Part shown: one piece after another, positions 46,662-57,984 of the stretch
Layout of the letters: every line of letters starts with the position of its first letter
Position numbering within the stretch: position 1 is the stretch's first letter
Source: Siphonodentalium dalli
Lineage: Eukaryota; Mollusca; Scaphopoda; Gadilida; Siphonodentaliidae
NCBI GenBank assembly: GCA_032622095.1
Contig: CP136065.1
Location: 152,091,577 to 152,155,576 of the forward strand
Reading direction: 5' to 3'
Length of the DNA stretch: 64,000 bases
The notes under the pieces: model-generated
What the model saw: the letters and a program-made list of their open reading frames with translations, nothing else
Databases searched by the model: none
What the model was told of the DNA's origin: nothing
Position numbers and translations under genes: made by a program

Positions 46662-47638
46662 TTTAATATATATTTTGGACATTTGTCTGTCTGTTTGTCT
46701 GTTAGCTATGGCCTGGAAAACTGCCGGACAGATTTGACGAAATTTGATACCTAGGGGAAATTATTTCCAGGGAGTATTTTGGAGGGGTCAAATCTTGATC
46801 CCGACCTGACTTTCAAAAAGATCAATTCAAGGTCAAATCTGGTAAAACGGAAGTATTTCAACGAAATTTAAAGGTACTCAATCCGATAAAACTCATCTCA
46901 ATTACTATTTCAATGGCTTCGGGGGTCAAAAATATTTGATTCGAGTCGAGGAAGTCACCCATCAAAGCTCAGATTTGTTAGATATCGATTTTAGAAATCT
47001 ATTATTTTTCATTATCGGGAATTCTTTCTGGCCCAGTACGTAGTCAAAATTGCGTGATTATTACCACTTGATTTTAGAGTTATCCATCCTTGTCTGTTTG
47101 AATAGAGTTTTGGTGTAATCATCTCGAGCAGGTTTCAAAATTGACGGCAATTATTAGTACTCATCTCGAGAAATTAACAAATTTCAAAAATCAATATCTA
47201 ATAACTCTGAGCTTTGTTTGATGGGTTCCTCGACTCGAATCAAATAGTTTTTACCCCCAAAGCCAAAGAAATAGTAATATAGGACCCTCTGATCGGATTG
47301 TTGTTGTTGGAATCTGTTGAGATGGGGACCCTCTTTACGGATTGAGTACCTTTAATACCTACTGTTACTTTTGTCCCAGGAGTGTTTCGGGTGACGGTCA
47401 AATCATGACCCTGACCTGATCTTGACATTCAAAATTGTCAATTCAAGGTCAAATCGGGTAAAGCCGGGCGGATTTCGACGGGTACTTTTGTCGTGACTTT
47501 TGTCCGGGGAGTGTTTTGGACGGGTCAAATTGTGACCCGACATGACGTTCACCTTTAAAATGGTCAATTCAAGGTTAAATCGCGCAATTCTCCGAAAATC
47601 AGAGGGGAACATCCCGGACGAAGTCGGGTCCACCAGAT
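46662..47638 (+). mobile_element. Helitron-like non-autonomous element (d), split by a TTAA element
   Basis: Begins near a TCTG microsatellite, then has three diverged blocks with GTGTTTTGGACGGGTCAAAT, CCTGAC and TCAATTCAAGGTCAAAT, as in element (b). It ends CCCGGACGAAGTCGGG followed by CCACCAGATA, a decayed CTAG end. A TTAA-flanked element (46872-47351) is inserted in it. Confidence 0.6.
46872..47351 (-). mobile_element. TTAA-flanked MITE with AGGTACTCAATCCG ends (copy 1)
   Basis: 480 bp bounded by AGGTACTCAATCC(G) inverted repeats with TTAA outside both ends (46868-46871 and 47352-47355). The interior is itself folded: ATTCGAGTCGAGGAA.. occurs near both ends in opposite orientation, and TTATCCATCCTTGTCTGTTTG is central. 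It is oriented opposite to the copy at 50716. The TTAA site fits piggyBac or Kolobok groups. Confidence 0.87.
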
Positions 47639-47819
47639 ACTATTATATATTTCTTGATTTAGTTACAAACTAAATACCTGTATATTGTACAAAGAAATGT
47701 TTGACAAATATATCTGTATCAATATTACCATACGGGTGATTAAAATAGATACGACGAAACAAATTTTGAAGGGTGCATGTATCAGGTAAATTTTTATATT
47801 TCAAATGATGACAGGAATG

Positions 47820-48340
47820 CGGAAAGTTGAAGTACCTACGTAATACTGGCCATCCGAATGAAGAGATATTACATGTATATACAAACCAAAATAGAAGATG
47901 ACTGCTGGCGACAATGTTTTCCAAAAAAATTCAAAGCATTCGATAGCTCCCATCTAGTTGTCAGCCCGAAGATCAATATGAAGTTTGGTGACTATCAGAT
48001 GAGGGATATGTCTGTACAGTTGCTAAACAATTCAGTCATGCAAAAGAGGATCAAACAGTAAGATACCAAATTGCTGCCTGTGGTAATGTTTTTTTAACGA
48101 AATTCGGGAAAATTAGATTACTCTCACCCTGGTTATCCAGAAGATCATTGTGGAATCTGGTGACGATCGGACAAGGGGTGTCGTCTGTAGGATCCACCAA
48201 ATTATTTAGCCATAAAAATAGTAAAATTCAAGATCACCGCTGGCAGTGATGTCTTCACAAGGACAGTTTGAGAACAAAATATGGCTCACATCTAGCGGTG
48301 ACCCAAAATATCCACAAATATTCAAATTCGAAATTTAGCA
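47820..48340 (+). repeat. degenerate pearl-like array fragment
   Basis: Two or three eroded units with ATGACTGCTGGCGACAATGTT, TAGCTCCCATCTAG and AAATT..AAGATC.. words like those at 14880-15250. A separate 5' module resembling that at 16699 lies at 48858-48975 (CAGTGACACTCT, GGGGAATAATT, ACAGTCAATGGAGCAATTA). Confidence 0.55.
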
Positions 48341-49806
48341 AGGTGTACTGCTTGTGGCCATGTTTCCCCCGCAAATTTGATAGACTGGTGGACAAAACCA
48401 CTGAATCCGTTGAATCAATATACATGTATACATGGATTAATTTATATGCATTGTTATACACAGTACTTGTATATAAAGGTACTGAAAATAACAATATTAC
48501 TAGTATACACAAAATAAACCATATATCATGGCTATGGGTTCTAATATCCGAATATGACAGCTGAGAACTTGGTGTGAATTGAAGAGTGGTGGTGTCTCAA
48601 GCATATCTTACCCTCCACGTTAGAAACATGCCATTAAATGTCATAAGTATAATCTAGCTTGAGGACAGAAGTTATCCATAAAACCCCCCTTAATTCAACC
48701 AGGTCCTCGCGCGATGTATGGTCGATCACATGATGATCTAGGGGGATTAGAATTATTGTATAAAAACAGCACTGCATGTAAATATAAAATAAAATAGTGC
48801 TACATCTTATTACAGATTATTGCCATATATAATCAGTGACTATACAGACAGTCTGACAAAATAAAGTTTCAGTGACACTCTATCCGAAGAGGGGAATAAT
48901 TCCATCTGTTACAGTCAATGGAGCAATTATGAATCTGGAAAGGTGAAATTTCTAAGTAATACTAGATATTTCAGAACGAAAAAAAAAATGAATAAAATCA
49001 ACAAATTTGTAAATTTAAAAACAATTCAAACGTTGTTGTATTCCATGTCCCAGCCCGGACATACACACCAATTTTCAATAATATTCATTGAGAAACAACG
49101 GACCAAACGCCATATAACACCCCGTATACATCTTTTATTCCGAGCTGGCCCTTTATTCCGAGTTGGCACACGTCGATTGGGGCGAGTTAGCCCTGGGGCG
49201 AGTACGCCGATTCCGGCACCTTCTATATTTGCAGCAGGTATACGTTTACGCTGGTTTACGCGTAATTTAATTTACAAAGTTCCCCAATTGGTATCGTAAA
49301 TAGAGCGACCTTATTTGACAGAGAATGCCTCTGTTATTGATTATCAAGTTGCTATACATTAAAAACGACAAATTCACATGCTCGTTCAAGCGCAGTAGTC
49401 TATTTTCCCCATGTTAAAGGACATCCACAAATACTAAATAACGCTAACCTACTGCGAATGTTTGACACGACAACTGTTAACATATTTGGGCTGAATTCAT
49501 CTGACGCGGTATTATTCCTCAAAATAAACAACAAAACCATCGTTACTTGGAAATGTAGTGTGGGCTAACATTTACATAAATCCTCCACATAATTTATCCC
49601 GACACACACGTCAGATGAAAAACAGCCATGAAGTAAACGGCCAAATTGGCCGAAATGAAGCTCCAACTTCTTTCAAATAAATTATCAAAAATAACAACAA
49701 CAAAAATGCTTTTACGTTTTTAAATTGCATGCCCTCCACATAATCCTCAGCACATTGAGGGCGATGGATCGAGTACCAAGTAGATGTAGATGTAGCTTAC
49801 TCTGGA
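48341..49806. other. no gene recognised
   Basis: Open frames at 48268-48564 and 48943-49299 (plus) overlap repeat remnants and have no domain resemblance. Otherwise AT-rich spacer. Confidence 0.4.
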
Positions 49807-49807
49807 A

Positions 49808-49975
49808 TCTATGGGAGGCAAAATTCACTTTTAATAATTATTTGCGCTTAAGCATAATTATTTGCGCTTTTAAGCTCAATTATTTTCGCTTAAGCAGAAA
49901 TAATTTCGCTTAAGCGCAAATAATATAATTACGCTTTTAAAAGCACAAATAAGGTAGTTATGCTTAAGCCATTGG
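49808..49975. mobile_element. CTTAAG-rich element remnant
   Basis: ATGGGAGGCAAAATTCACTT begins as in the element at 45062 and is followed by clustered GCGCTTAAGC motifs. No opposite terminus is visible, so it is a one-ended remnant. Confidence 0.65.
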
Positions 49976-50040
49976 TGCATGTCTGCTCTATCTAGATGAC
50001 TATAAGCGCTAAAAAGGTATTCGATATTTTAAGATTTTAA

Positions 50041-50574
50041 AGATGGATTATCTCTTTAAATAACAAATTTGAAATAGTTGCGTGGGTATAAAATAATAAA
50101 TATGAACTGAAGACCCCTGTCAATTAAGGCTTCTATCAATTAATATCAATTAATATTGATTTTATTTCGAATATTTTATTGGGACCGTTTATTTGTCTAT
50201 TTTTAGAACATACCGTTAGGGGGTGTGATACCATATAGCGATAGCGAGCATTAGGCTGTTCCTATGGCTACGCACCGAACGTCAAATGTCCCAGATTGAT
50301 TGGTTGTATTGTTTTATTCCATAGTTATAAGCGATAATGAGTTTAATTAATGTTTATTTGTGGCAAAATTACACCATAACACTTCTGGTCTCTGTTAACA
50401 GTAACCACTATTGTTCGTTAGCTAAACAACCACACCTTTTTAGACCAGAAAATATTCGAAATAAAATGAATACTAATCGATAGAAGCATTTCCGGACAGG
50501 AGTCTTCGATTCAAATCTAATATTTTATACCCCGGTAACTATATAATACATGTTTACAAAGAGATAATCCACAT
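50041..50574. mobile_element. TTAA-flanked foldback element, AGATGGATTATCTC family (copy 1)
   Basis: TTAA flanks both ends (50037-50040 and 50575-50578). Arms of roughly 150 bp pair: AGATGGATTATCTCTTT.., GGGTATAAAATA.., GCTTCTATC.. and TATTTCGAATATTTT on the left, against their reverse complements on the right. No coding capacity. Confidence 0.85.
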
Positions 50575-50715
50575 TTAAGACTTTATATCATAATATTCTC
50601 TGTACGGGTCATGGGGCTGCGGAGACAATATATGACGGTAATGGTGTTTATATGGGATACCGGTACTTTAATTTGGTGGGCTTTTGCATGCTAGCCATAA
50701 TAGGTTACTAGTTAA

Positions 50716-51185
50716 AGGTACTCAATCCGTAAAGAGGGTCCCCATCTCAACAGATTCCAACAACAACAATCCGATAAGAGGGTCCTATATTACTATTTCT
50801 TTGGCTTTGGGGTTAAAAAATATTTGATTCGAGTCGAGGAACGAGTCGAGGAACCCATCAAACAAAGCTCAGAGTTATTAGATATTGATTTTTGAAATTT
50901 GTTATGTTCTCGAGATGAGTACTAAAAACTGCCGTAATCTGCTCTGGATGTGTACTCCAAATCTATTCAAACAGACAAGGATGGATAACTCTAAAATCAA
51001 GTGGTAATTTTAACGCAATTTTGACTGAGTTCTGGGCCAGATAATGAAAAATAATAGATTTCTAAAATCGATATCTAACAAATCTGAGCTTTGATGGGTG
51101 ACTTCCTCGACTCGAATCAAATATTTTTGACCCCCGAAGCCATTGAAATAGTAATTGAGATGAGTTTTTATCGGATAGAGTACCT
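50716..51185 (+). mobile_element. TTAA-flanked MITE with AGGTACTCAATCCG ends (copy 2)
   Basis: 470 bp, with TTAA at 50712-50715 and 51186-51189. It aligns to the reverse complement of 46872-47351 along its whole length. Small differences include an extra ACGAGTCGAGGA duplication. Confidence 0.88.
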
Positions 51186-52421
51186 TTAATATTCAGCGTC
51201 GGAGGGGCCTGCGACCCTTTTGTGCGTTTGCAGCCTGCGGCCCATGTGTGCGCTTCGTGCACATGACAGACAAATCATATTCGTTTATATAGAGAGATAA
51301 TATTTACTTCAATATATCCTGGTGCAGATAGGTTCATATTGGACATACAAATTGACATTGATTTATATTGGACTTATTTGATTCTGGAATAAGCCCACAT
51401 TGGACTTATACCCGTTATTCCGTTTGATGGCACGGGCCACAATGAAAACACATAAATAAAGAACGTACATCTGGTGCTGCTACATACCATCTTGCAAATA
51501 CGTTCGTATTGGACCTAAATATTCACATAGACCTTTCATACTGGACTTATTTTATTCTGAAATAGGCCCACATGCAGTGAGCTTATTAAAACAAAATGTA
51601 TTTAATCAAATGTTATTAAATCAAAATTGTGAAAAACTAAAGACGTTATAACCTCCACCGGGGTACACCGAGTGAGTCCGAGTCACCACACATAGTGCTC
51701 ATCGTGTGGACTTTTGGACTTTAACACAAAGTAAAAGAATCGCTAATTTACGAGAAGCTGTAATTTAAAAGAAAGTAAAGGCGTTCTAGAATAATATTGG
51801 CAAATAGGTTGAAATTCACAAAGAGTCTTCCGAATTGAAAATGTACGACACAAAAGTTCAACGAGCAGCTATATAGTGCCCGTTTAAATTCAGGGATGTT
51901 ATCTCATACCTATCGGATATTGCCGGCAGTTGAATAAAATAAGCAAGTTGAAACATGTATCTCATCGCCTGTGGACGGTGGATCATGACTTATATGAAAT
52001 CAATTATGCAAGAACAGCGGGAAAATCATTCTCCGCCTGTGCGAGTTAATCAGGGGGTGAATCAGACGATGAATAAATAGACAGCAATCGCGTTGATAAA
52101 CGCCGCTTATTCATCCAGTGCCTTTGTGGCCGGTGGCCAAATTAATTATCAAGAACTATATATTAATACGCGGATTGGTTTCTGTGGTTAACCACTATAG
52201 TTTGACTAGCATTCTTGTGAATCAATCAGGAACCACGCGAAATGTGCTATGTGTGCTGTAAGTCCAGGTAAATTGGTTTTACTACACCATAAATGAAATT
52301 GGTCCTTCAATGAAAAAAGAACCACATGGCTCTTCGTTGCAATTTTATGAAGTACCAAACTACGGTGACATCGGCTACTTATTCCCAGTTCCTTATTCCT
52401 TATTCGGAAACATTATATATT
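51186..52421. other. no recognised feature
   Basis: Mixed-composition spacer. ATTGGAC(A/T)TA words (TATTGGACATAC, TATTGGACTTATT) recur between 51330 and 51560, a loose local repetition without a clear period. Confidence 0.4.
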
Positions 52422-53066
52422 GACCAAATAAACGGTGCGGTAGGGTGGCCCACCCGAAAATAACATATAATAACCGAAAACCGCAACCCTCTAGCCCATG
52501 CGGTTGCCACAGTAGGTGGCCAAATTGGCAACCATAGCCGTTTGGGCATTTATGAACCGATTAGGACCAAATAAACGGTGCGGTAGGGTGGCCCACCCGA
52601 AAATAACATATAATAACCGAAAACCGCAACCCTCTAGCCCGTGCGGTTGTCACAGTAGGTGGCCAAAATGGCAACCATAGCCGTTTGGGCATTTATGAAC
52701 CGATTTGGACCAAATAAACGGTGCGGTAGGGTGGCCCACCCGAAAATAACATATAATAACCGAAAACCGCAACACTCTAGCTCGTGCGGTTGCCACAGTA
52801 GGTGGCCAAAGTGGCAACCATAACCGTTTTGCCATTTATGAACCGATTTCGACCAAATAAACGGTGGTCAAGGTGGCCCACCCGAAAATAACATATATAA
52901 TAACCGAAAACCGCAACCCTCTAGCTCGTGCGGTTGCCACAGTAGATGGCCAAAATGGCAACCCTAGCCGTTTGGGCATTTATGAACCGATTAGGACCAA
53001 AATAAACTGTGCGGTAAGGTGGCCCACCCGAAAATAACATAATAACCGAAAACGCAACCCTCTAGC
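52422..53066 (+). repeat. 143-bp tandem repeat
   Basis: Four and a half units start GACCAAATAAACGGTGCGG at 52422, 52565, 52708, 52851 and 52995. Each contains GTAGGGTGGCCCACCCG, AATAACCGAAAACCGCAACC and GCCGTTTGGGCATTTATG. Neighbouring units are very similar. The GGGTGGCCCACCC core is palindromic. Confidence 0.93.
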
Positions 53067-54091
53067 TTTCTGGAGAAAATTGAAAAACAAATTGAGGCAG
53101 GCAAGAAAATCTCAGCCAGGCATGGTATCGGAAACAAAGAGGTTTTTTTTTTGGCCTAACACTCCAGAAAAACTCAGAACTCCCCGATTAATAATTGTGT
53201 GTTGTTAGATATTAGTTGAACAATGAATACTATTAAATTAAAATAGAACATTAATTTTGCATCGGTCAACATTGATTATGAATCTATATCTATTAAAACG
53301 GAACTGTCTCTTATTGAATCCAAGAACGATTATTGGTTTGGAAATGGAGTATATTGGTTTGAAAATAGAGACTATTGTTTTCACAAACCACCATTAACTT
53401 TTATTTCATGTAATTTCCGACCGAATGGCCGCCCATATTATATATGCATATAAATATATAAATATATGTTTCACTTGATTCATATATATCGTCAGGATAT
53501 TGTTGGGGAGATGAACGTTCTCGATTATGAATGTCGACGTGTGGTATAAAGTGCCCATTCGGAGAAATAGAAGTTCGAGGTAGAACAAAAAAGCTGGGGT
53601 TTAACCAGGTATATTTGTACCATAGAACAAATTTCAGACAAAAAAAAGAAGAAGTCATTACGCAGTTATGTGATTTCCAACCATGTGAGAATGCCATGTT
53701 GGAAATTTCCAACAGTTATGGAAAGCTTGGGGTACCATGCATGCACGCAGTAAATTCCTACCCAGGAATTTGTGTCGGGGGGGGGGGGTAGAAGTTGGAA
53801 ATTATAATTTGGACACCACGCCAACCTATATATAGCTATAGCATGCCACTCCTGCGCGCGCCCGAGTTGGACAAATCTGTTCCATTCTCATGGTGTGCTA
53901 AATTTCGTCATTTATATATATATGTGAAATATAACGAGCTGGGATCCATTCACTTTTCAGCTCGTGTTAAACAACTTGTATTCTACTTCCTCCCACAGAC
54001 ACAGGGGAAAATCCTCATTAGTCTGAAGCCAACGCTCAATTCCGAATGATAAACGTCTCTTTCTTCCGATATTGACACTTCGTTGAAACGA
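53067..54091. other. no gene recognised
   Basis: Contains a TTGGAAATTTCCAAC / poly-G repeat remnant at about 53697-53812, related to those near 24350 and 7900. Other open frames are unrecognised. Confidence 0.4.
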
Positions 54092-54370
54092 TTATTTCAA
54101 TTTTCCCCGAAGTGATCGTCTATACAAACTCTCATCAAAACCATTCGCGAATATTTGAATAAATCGATACCGTGTTATTGCCGAACACATGGGAAAAAGA
54201 AACCCGTAAATGACATTTTTGTAGTTTCTGTTCATCGCGGCAATTCTCTGCTCATCCGCCGGGTCATTTGATTTACTCCGCTGCAATAAATATCCCATTC
54301 TCCAGAGATCCCGGTTCCTTATCGCGATAATGGCTATAGTTGCATTTAGTTGGGTCAGCCGAACATTCAA
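54092..54370 (-). CDS. unrecognised open frame, possibly a gene fragment
   Basis: A 92-codon minus-strand frame of normal-looking composition: basic, with a hydrophobic stretch NVIYGFLFPMCSAI and a basic C-terminus ending LRGKLK. The apparent first codon is TTG, not ATG, and an in-frame stop lies only a few codons upstream with no AG between. It therefore cannot simply be an internal exon. It may be a fragment of a retroposed or transposon-borne gene. No family recognised. Confidence 0.2.
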   Translation of the reverse strand: MNVRLTQLNATIAIIAIRNRDLWRMGYLLQRSKSNDPADEQRIAAMNRNYKNVIYGFLFPMCSAITRYRFIQIFANGFDESLYRRSLRGKLK

Positions 54371-54548
54371 TGCGTTTTAATCTAACACCGTTTGTTGGGA
54401 TCGATTTTATATGTATTTCCATAAGTTAAGGGGGTATACATTCTTACAATTTGTGTGATGTTTGTCGACGGTTCATAACCCCTCTCACCAGGATAATTTT
54501 GCGGCCGTTCTCTTGTACGTATTAGGTATATATGATAGAATCCATCAG

Positions 54549-56328
54549 CTGTCCTATACTAAAAGCCGACCGAACCTGACTGCACCAGAATACACCCATC
54601 TTCTGACTTCGCACCCGACCGCATGCATTCCCCAGGGTCCGAGCGAGATGGGGCATGGACTACCGTGCAGAATAGACCTGTATGTACAAAAGTTCTAATC
54701 TCCAAGTCGACAACTTGAGCGGAAACAGCACTATTCCGTCCGGTACCCAAAATCCAAAAAGGCACAGACCGAACCTCCCCTATAGCCACCTGACCACGGA
54801 AAGGGACAGCATATCATTCAACGAATACCCCTCTGTGTCCATGGGCGATCTGGCAAGTCGCTAGCTATAGCGGAAGTGCATATATCAACACACACGCTGC
54901 TGTAGAATTCGATATGAGCACACACATAGACAAGAGAATATGCAGAAAGTGTGGATTGGAAACGGAAACCGAGGAACATTTTATTTTAAAGTGTCCTATT
55001 TACAAAAGCATTCGTCTCCGTTTCTTTGACGAAATAAATAAAGTAAATCACAAGTTTACTAATATGACTGATGCACAAAAATTCATTTTCATACTGCGAA
55101 ATGATAAAACAGAAACGTGCAATATCATCTGTAACATGGTCCGTCTATTTTTCCACAAAAGGTGTGAAACACCATATTTTCAACAACAAGCATGATACTT
55201 TTTCATTTTAATTATGATTACATTTGTGTATAATTATTGTATCATATATATATATTTATTGTTATTTATGTTGTGACATCGGCCCCGTGTGGGTGTAATT
55301 GTCAATAAACTTATCTTATCTTACATATGCGCAAGAACGCCGAAAATAACACCCACCGACCGTATATTCCTCATCCCAGGGACCCGAGCGAGATGCGGCA
55401 TGCATGCACTATCGTGCAGAATAGACATGTTTGTACCATATTTCCAATCCTCAAGTCGATATAGCTCGATTGGAAACGACACTGTTAACCCCTAACTTGC
55501 GGCCGGTTCCGCTCGGTACGCAAAATCAAAAAAAAGCACCGACCGACCCTATAATATATAGCTGCCTGACCATGACCACGGAAAGAGGCATCATATCATG
55601 CAGCGAATACTCCGACTTTGCATCCATAGGCGATCGGGCAAGTCGCTAGCTGTAGCGAAAGTGAATATATTAACCCATACGCTGCTGTCGAATTCGGGTA
55701 TTCACTGCATGATAATTATGATGTCCCCTTCCGTGGTCAGCCATGCATGTATCTAGGTATAGTGCCTTTTTGGATTATGCGTTCCTGACGAAACCGGCCG
55801 CAAGTTGGGGATTAATATATAGTGCCGTCTATACGCTCGATCTATCGACTTGGGGTTTGGAACTTTGTTACATACAGGTCTATCCTACACGATAGTGCAT
55901 GCCCCATCTCGCTCGAACACATGCATGGGTGAGGTGCGGCCGGCGGGTGATATTTTCGGCGTTCTTGCTTACATTCATATAGCGAATTCGACAGCAGCGA
56001 ATGGGATAATATATTCACTTCTGCTACAGCTAACGACTTGCCCGATGGCCCATGGATGTAGAGGGGCATTCGTTGCACGATATGATGTCCCTTTCCGTGG
56101 CCATGCGGCTGGGGAAGATGCGGTCGGTGCCTTTTTTGGATTTTGCGTACCTGACGAAACCAGCCGCAAGTTAGGGATTAACAGTAAGTGCCGTTTCTGC
56201 TCAAGCTATCGACTTTGGGATTTTAACATAGGGACATAATACATGTCTTTTCAGTACGATATGTCATGCCCCATCTCGCTCGGACCCCTGGGGAGGTGCG
56301 GGCGGTTGCCGTCGGCTTTTAGTAGTAT
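54549..56328. repeat. two-plus-two inverted repeat, ~350-bp unit
   Basis: Units with CCGAGCGAGATG(G/C)GGCATG, GTGCAGAATAGAC(C/A)TGT, CCGACCG, ACCACGGAAAG..GACATCATATC and GGCAAGTCGCTAGCTGTAGC occur twice on the plus strand (from 54549 and from about 55330). They occur twice more inverted (about 55691-55985 and 55986-56328). The outer ends pair: ACTAAAAGCCGAC and GTCGGCTTTTAGT. The first direct unit is interrupted by a LINE fragment. Class unknown, possibly a foldback transposon. Confidence 0.78.
54917..55323 (+). mobile_element. 5'-truncated non-LTR retrotransposon (LINE) 3' end
   Basis: The frame to 55195 encodes RICRKCGLETETEEHFILKC, a CxxC..H..C zinc-binding motif typical of the C-terminus of many LINE reverse-transcriptase proteins. 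A 3' UTR follows, ending in AATAAACTTATCTTATCTTA, a short tandem tail. The insertion is flanked by (C/G)ATATG at 54911-54916 and 55324-55329. The inverted sister units at about 55970-55985 show the uninterrupted sequence. The Met at 54914 comes from the flank, so the frame start is artificial. Only the extreme 3' end is present. Confidence 0.8.
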
Positions 56329-56331
56329 CAG

Positions 56332-57165
56332 GTGCCGATTGCAGCGATTGTGAATTTTAGGGACTCCAGGCTTTCGCAGTAAGTGGGAAATAGTAACAAA
56401 ACAAAAAAGGTCTTCATTACTATAAAGAACATGGCAAAAATAGCTTATTTGTATTAATATTGACAACTCTCAAATGACGAGATTTACAATTGCAAATTGA
56501 AACGTTTTAGTTGAACATCTGTGTTGTTTTCTGGAATATTTTTCACTGCCCTGACAATTTGATGTCATCTTCTTGATTCGATCGAAATTTACTTAAATAC
56601 AATAAATATTATTGGCGATGTTTGTTGATAAAATTACAGAAAATGTAACAGTAATGTTACATAACAAAGGTTTTAACGCTCGTTAGCACTAACAAAAACT
56701 AAGAATAGATTCTATTTATTTTGCCATGTTCTTCTTCTATATATAGTGGTTTTACAAACTTCTATGATTTTTTCACGTTTACCCTTGTATATAATATATA
56801 TATGGTGGAATCCATCAGGGGCCGATTGCAGCTATTGTGAATTTTAGGGACCCCAGGCCTTCGCAATAAATATGGAAAATATGAAAAAAGCAAAAAAGGT
56901 CTTCACCACTATAAACAACATGAAAAACTAGCTTATGTATATTATTGATAACTCTCCAATGACGAGATGTGCAATTGCAAATTCAAATGTTGTAGTTGAT
57001 ATTATGTATTTTCTGGAATATTTGTATTGCCCTGATATGTATTGTTATAACAAAGGTTTAATGTTACCAAAATACAAAATAAGAACAGATTCTATCTATT
57101 TTCCATGTTCTTTGTGATAATTGTTTTACAAACTTCTATGATTTTTCACATTTGCCCACTACGAA
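56332..57165 (+). repeat. diverged tandem duplication
   Basis: The segment from GCCGATTGCAGCGATTGTGA to about 56780 recurs from 56821 (GCCGATTGCAGCTATTGTGA) to about 57160. It shares AAAAAAGGTCTTCA, TGACGAGAT and ACAAACTTCTATGATTTTT. The first copy is longer by roughly 130 bp. Not coding. Confidence 0.8.
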
Positions 57166-57339
57166 AGTCTTTATTATGTCCCTACTTCGAAATTGGTATG
57201 TTGTGATTATTTTACAACTAGGGGATTGTGGGAATGCTATATTAACTCAATCATGAATTAACATGAAATTAGAGATGAATGTGAACATATATACACTATT
57301 TACAAGATAGTCATCGTCATCATCTCGTCATCACTTTAA

Positions 57340-57445
57340 TCGTCTTCTGTATTATGCCAATCTTCATCACCATCAGCATCAGCATCATCATCATCATCAT
57401 AATCCACATCATCATCATAATCATCATCATCGTAATCATAATCAT
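57340..57445. repeat. (ATC)n-rich microsatellite
   Basis: Imperfect CAT/ATC repeats. On the minus strand they read as an Asp-rich frame (57336-57530), which I regard as a by-product of the repeat. Confidence 0.85.
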
Positions 57446-57984
57446 CATTCATGTCCGTCAAAAATGAGGGATGAACGTATTGGAAAATTTGTGATTCCAA
57501 TATCAAAAAGGTACATTCCAAATTCAACAATGGGACAACTCTCCGAATATATTATATTTATATTTATAGCATGCATGACCATGTATACGCAAATCGATCA
57601 ATGAGATTTGAAGTTCACCGCACACATGTGAATGTGATGGCAGTGCTCGGACCAGCGCAACAGTGTGCTGAACTCCGCCTTGCAGTTTTATTATGTATAT
57701 CAGAACGTCTGAGCGTAATATGGGGAATAACTCTACTGTTACAGATTGTTATGACAATATTTTATCAATGATGTCAGTGAACACCACCGGACCAATCCAG
57801 ATTATCGCACTTTTAATGTTAGACTTTGTTTAAAGGGACTCAACAATCATCGCCACCGTGTTGTTGTTGTTGAAACAGCTGTTCACTGCCTGTTCCTAAC
57901 GCTTCTGAAAACTGCATGCATGGTTTATCTCCCCTGATTTCTATAAATAGATTGGGGGTATTCCTATGTTTTCAGTGACAGCAA

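Noticed and set aside
49130-49299. GC-richer frame with ..RRLGRVSPGAS..
   Set aside because: No recognisable domain, no splice context; probably a remnant of an unidentified repeat.
57336-57530. Asp-rich minus-strand frame
   Set aside because: The acidic run is produced by an imperfect ATC microsatellite.
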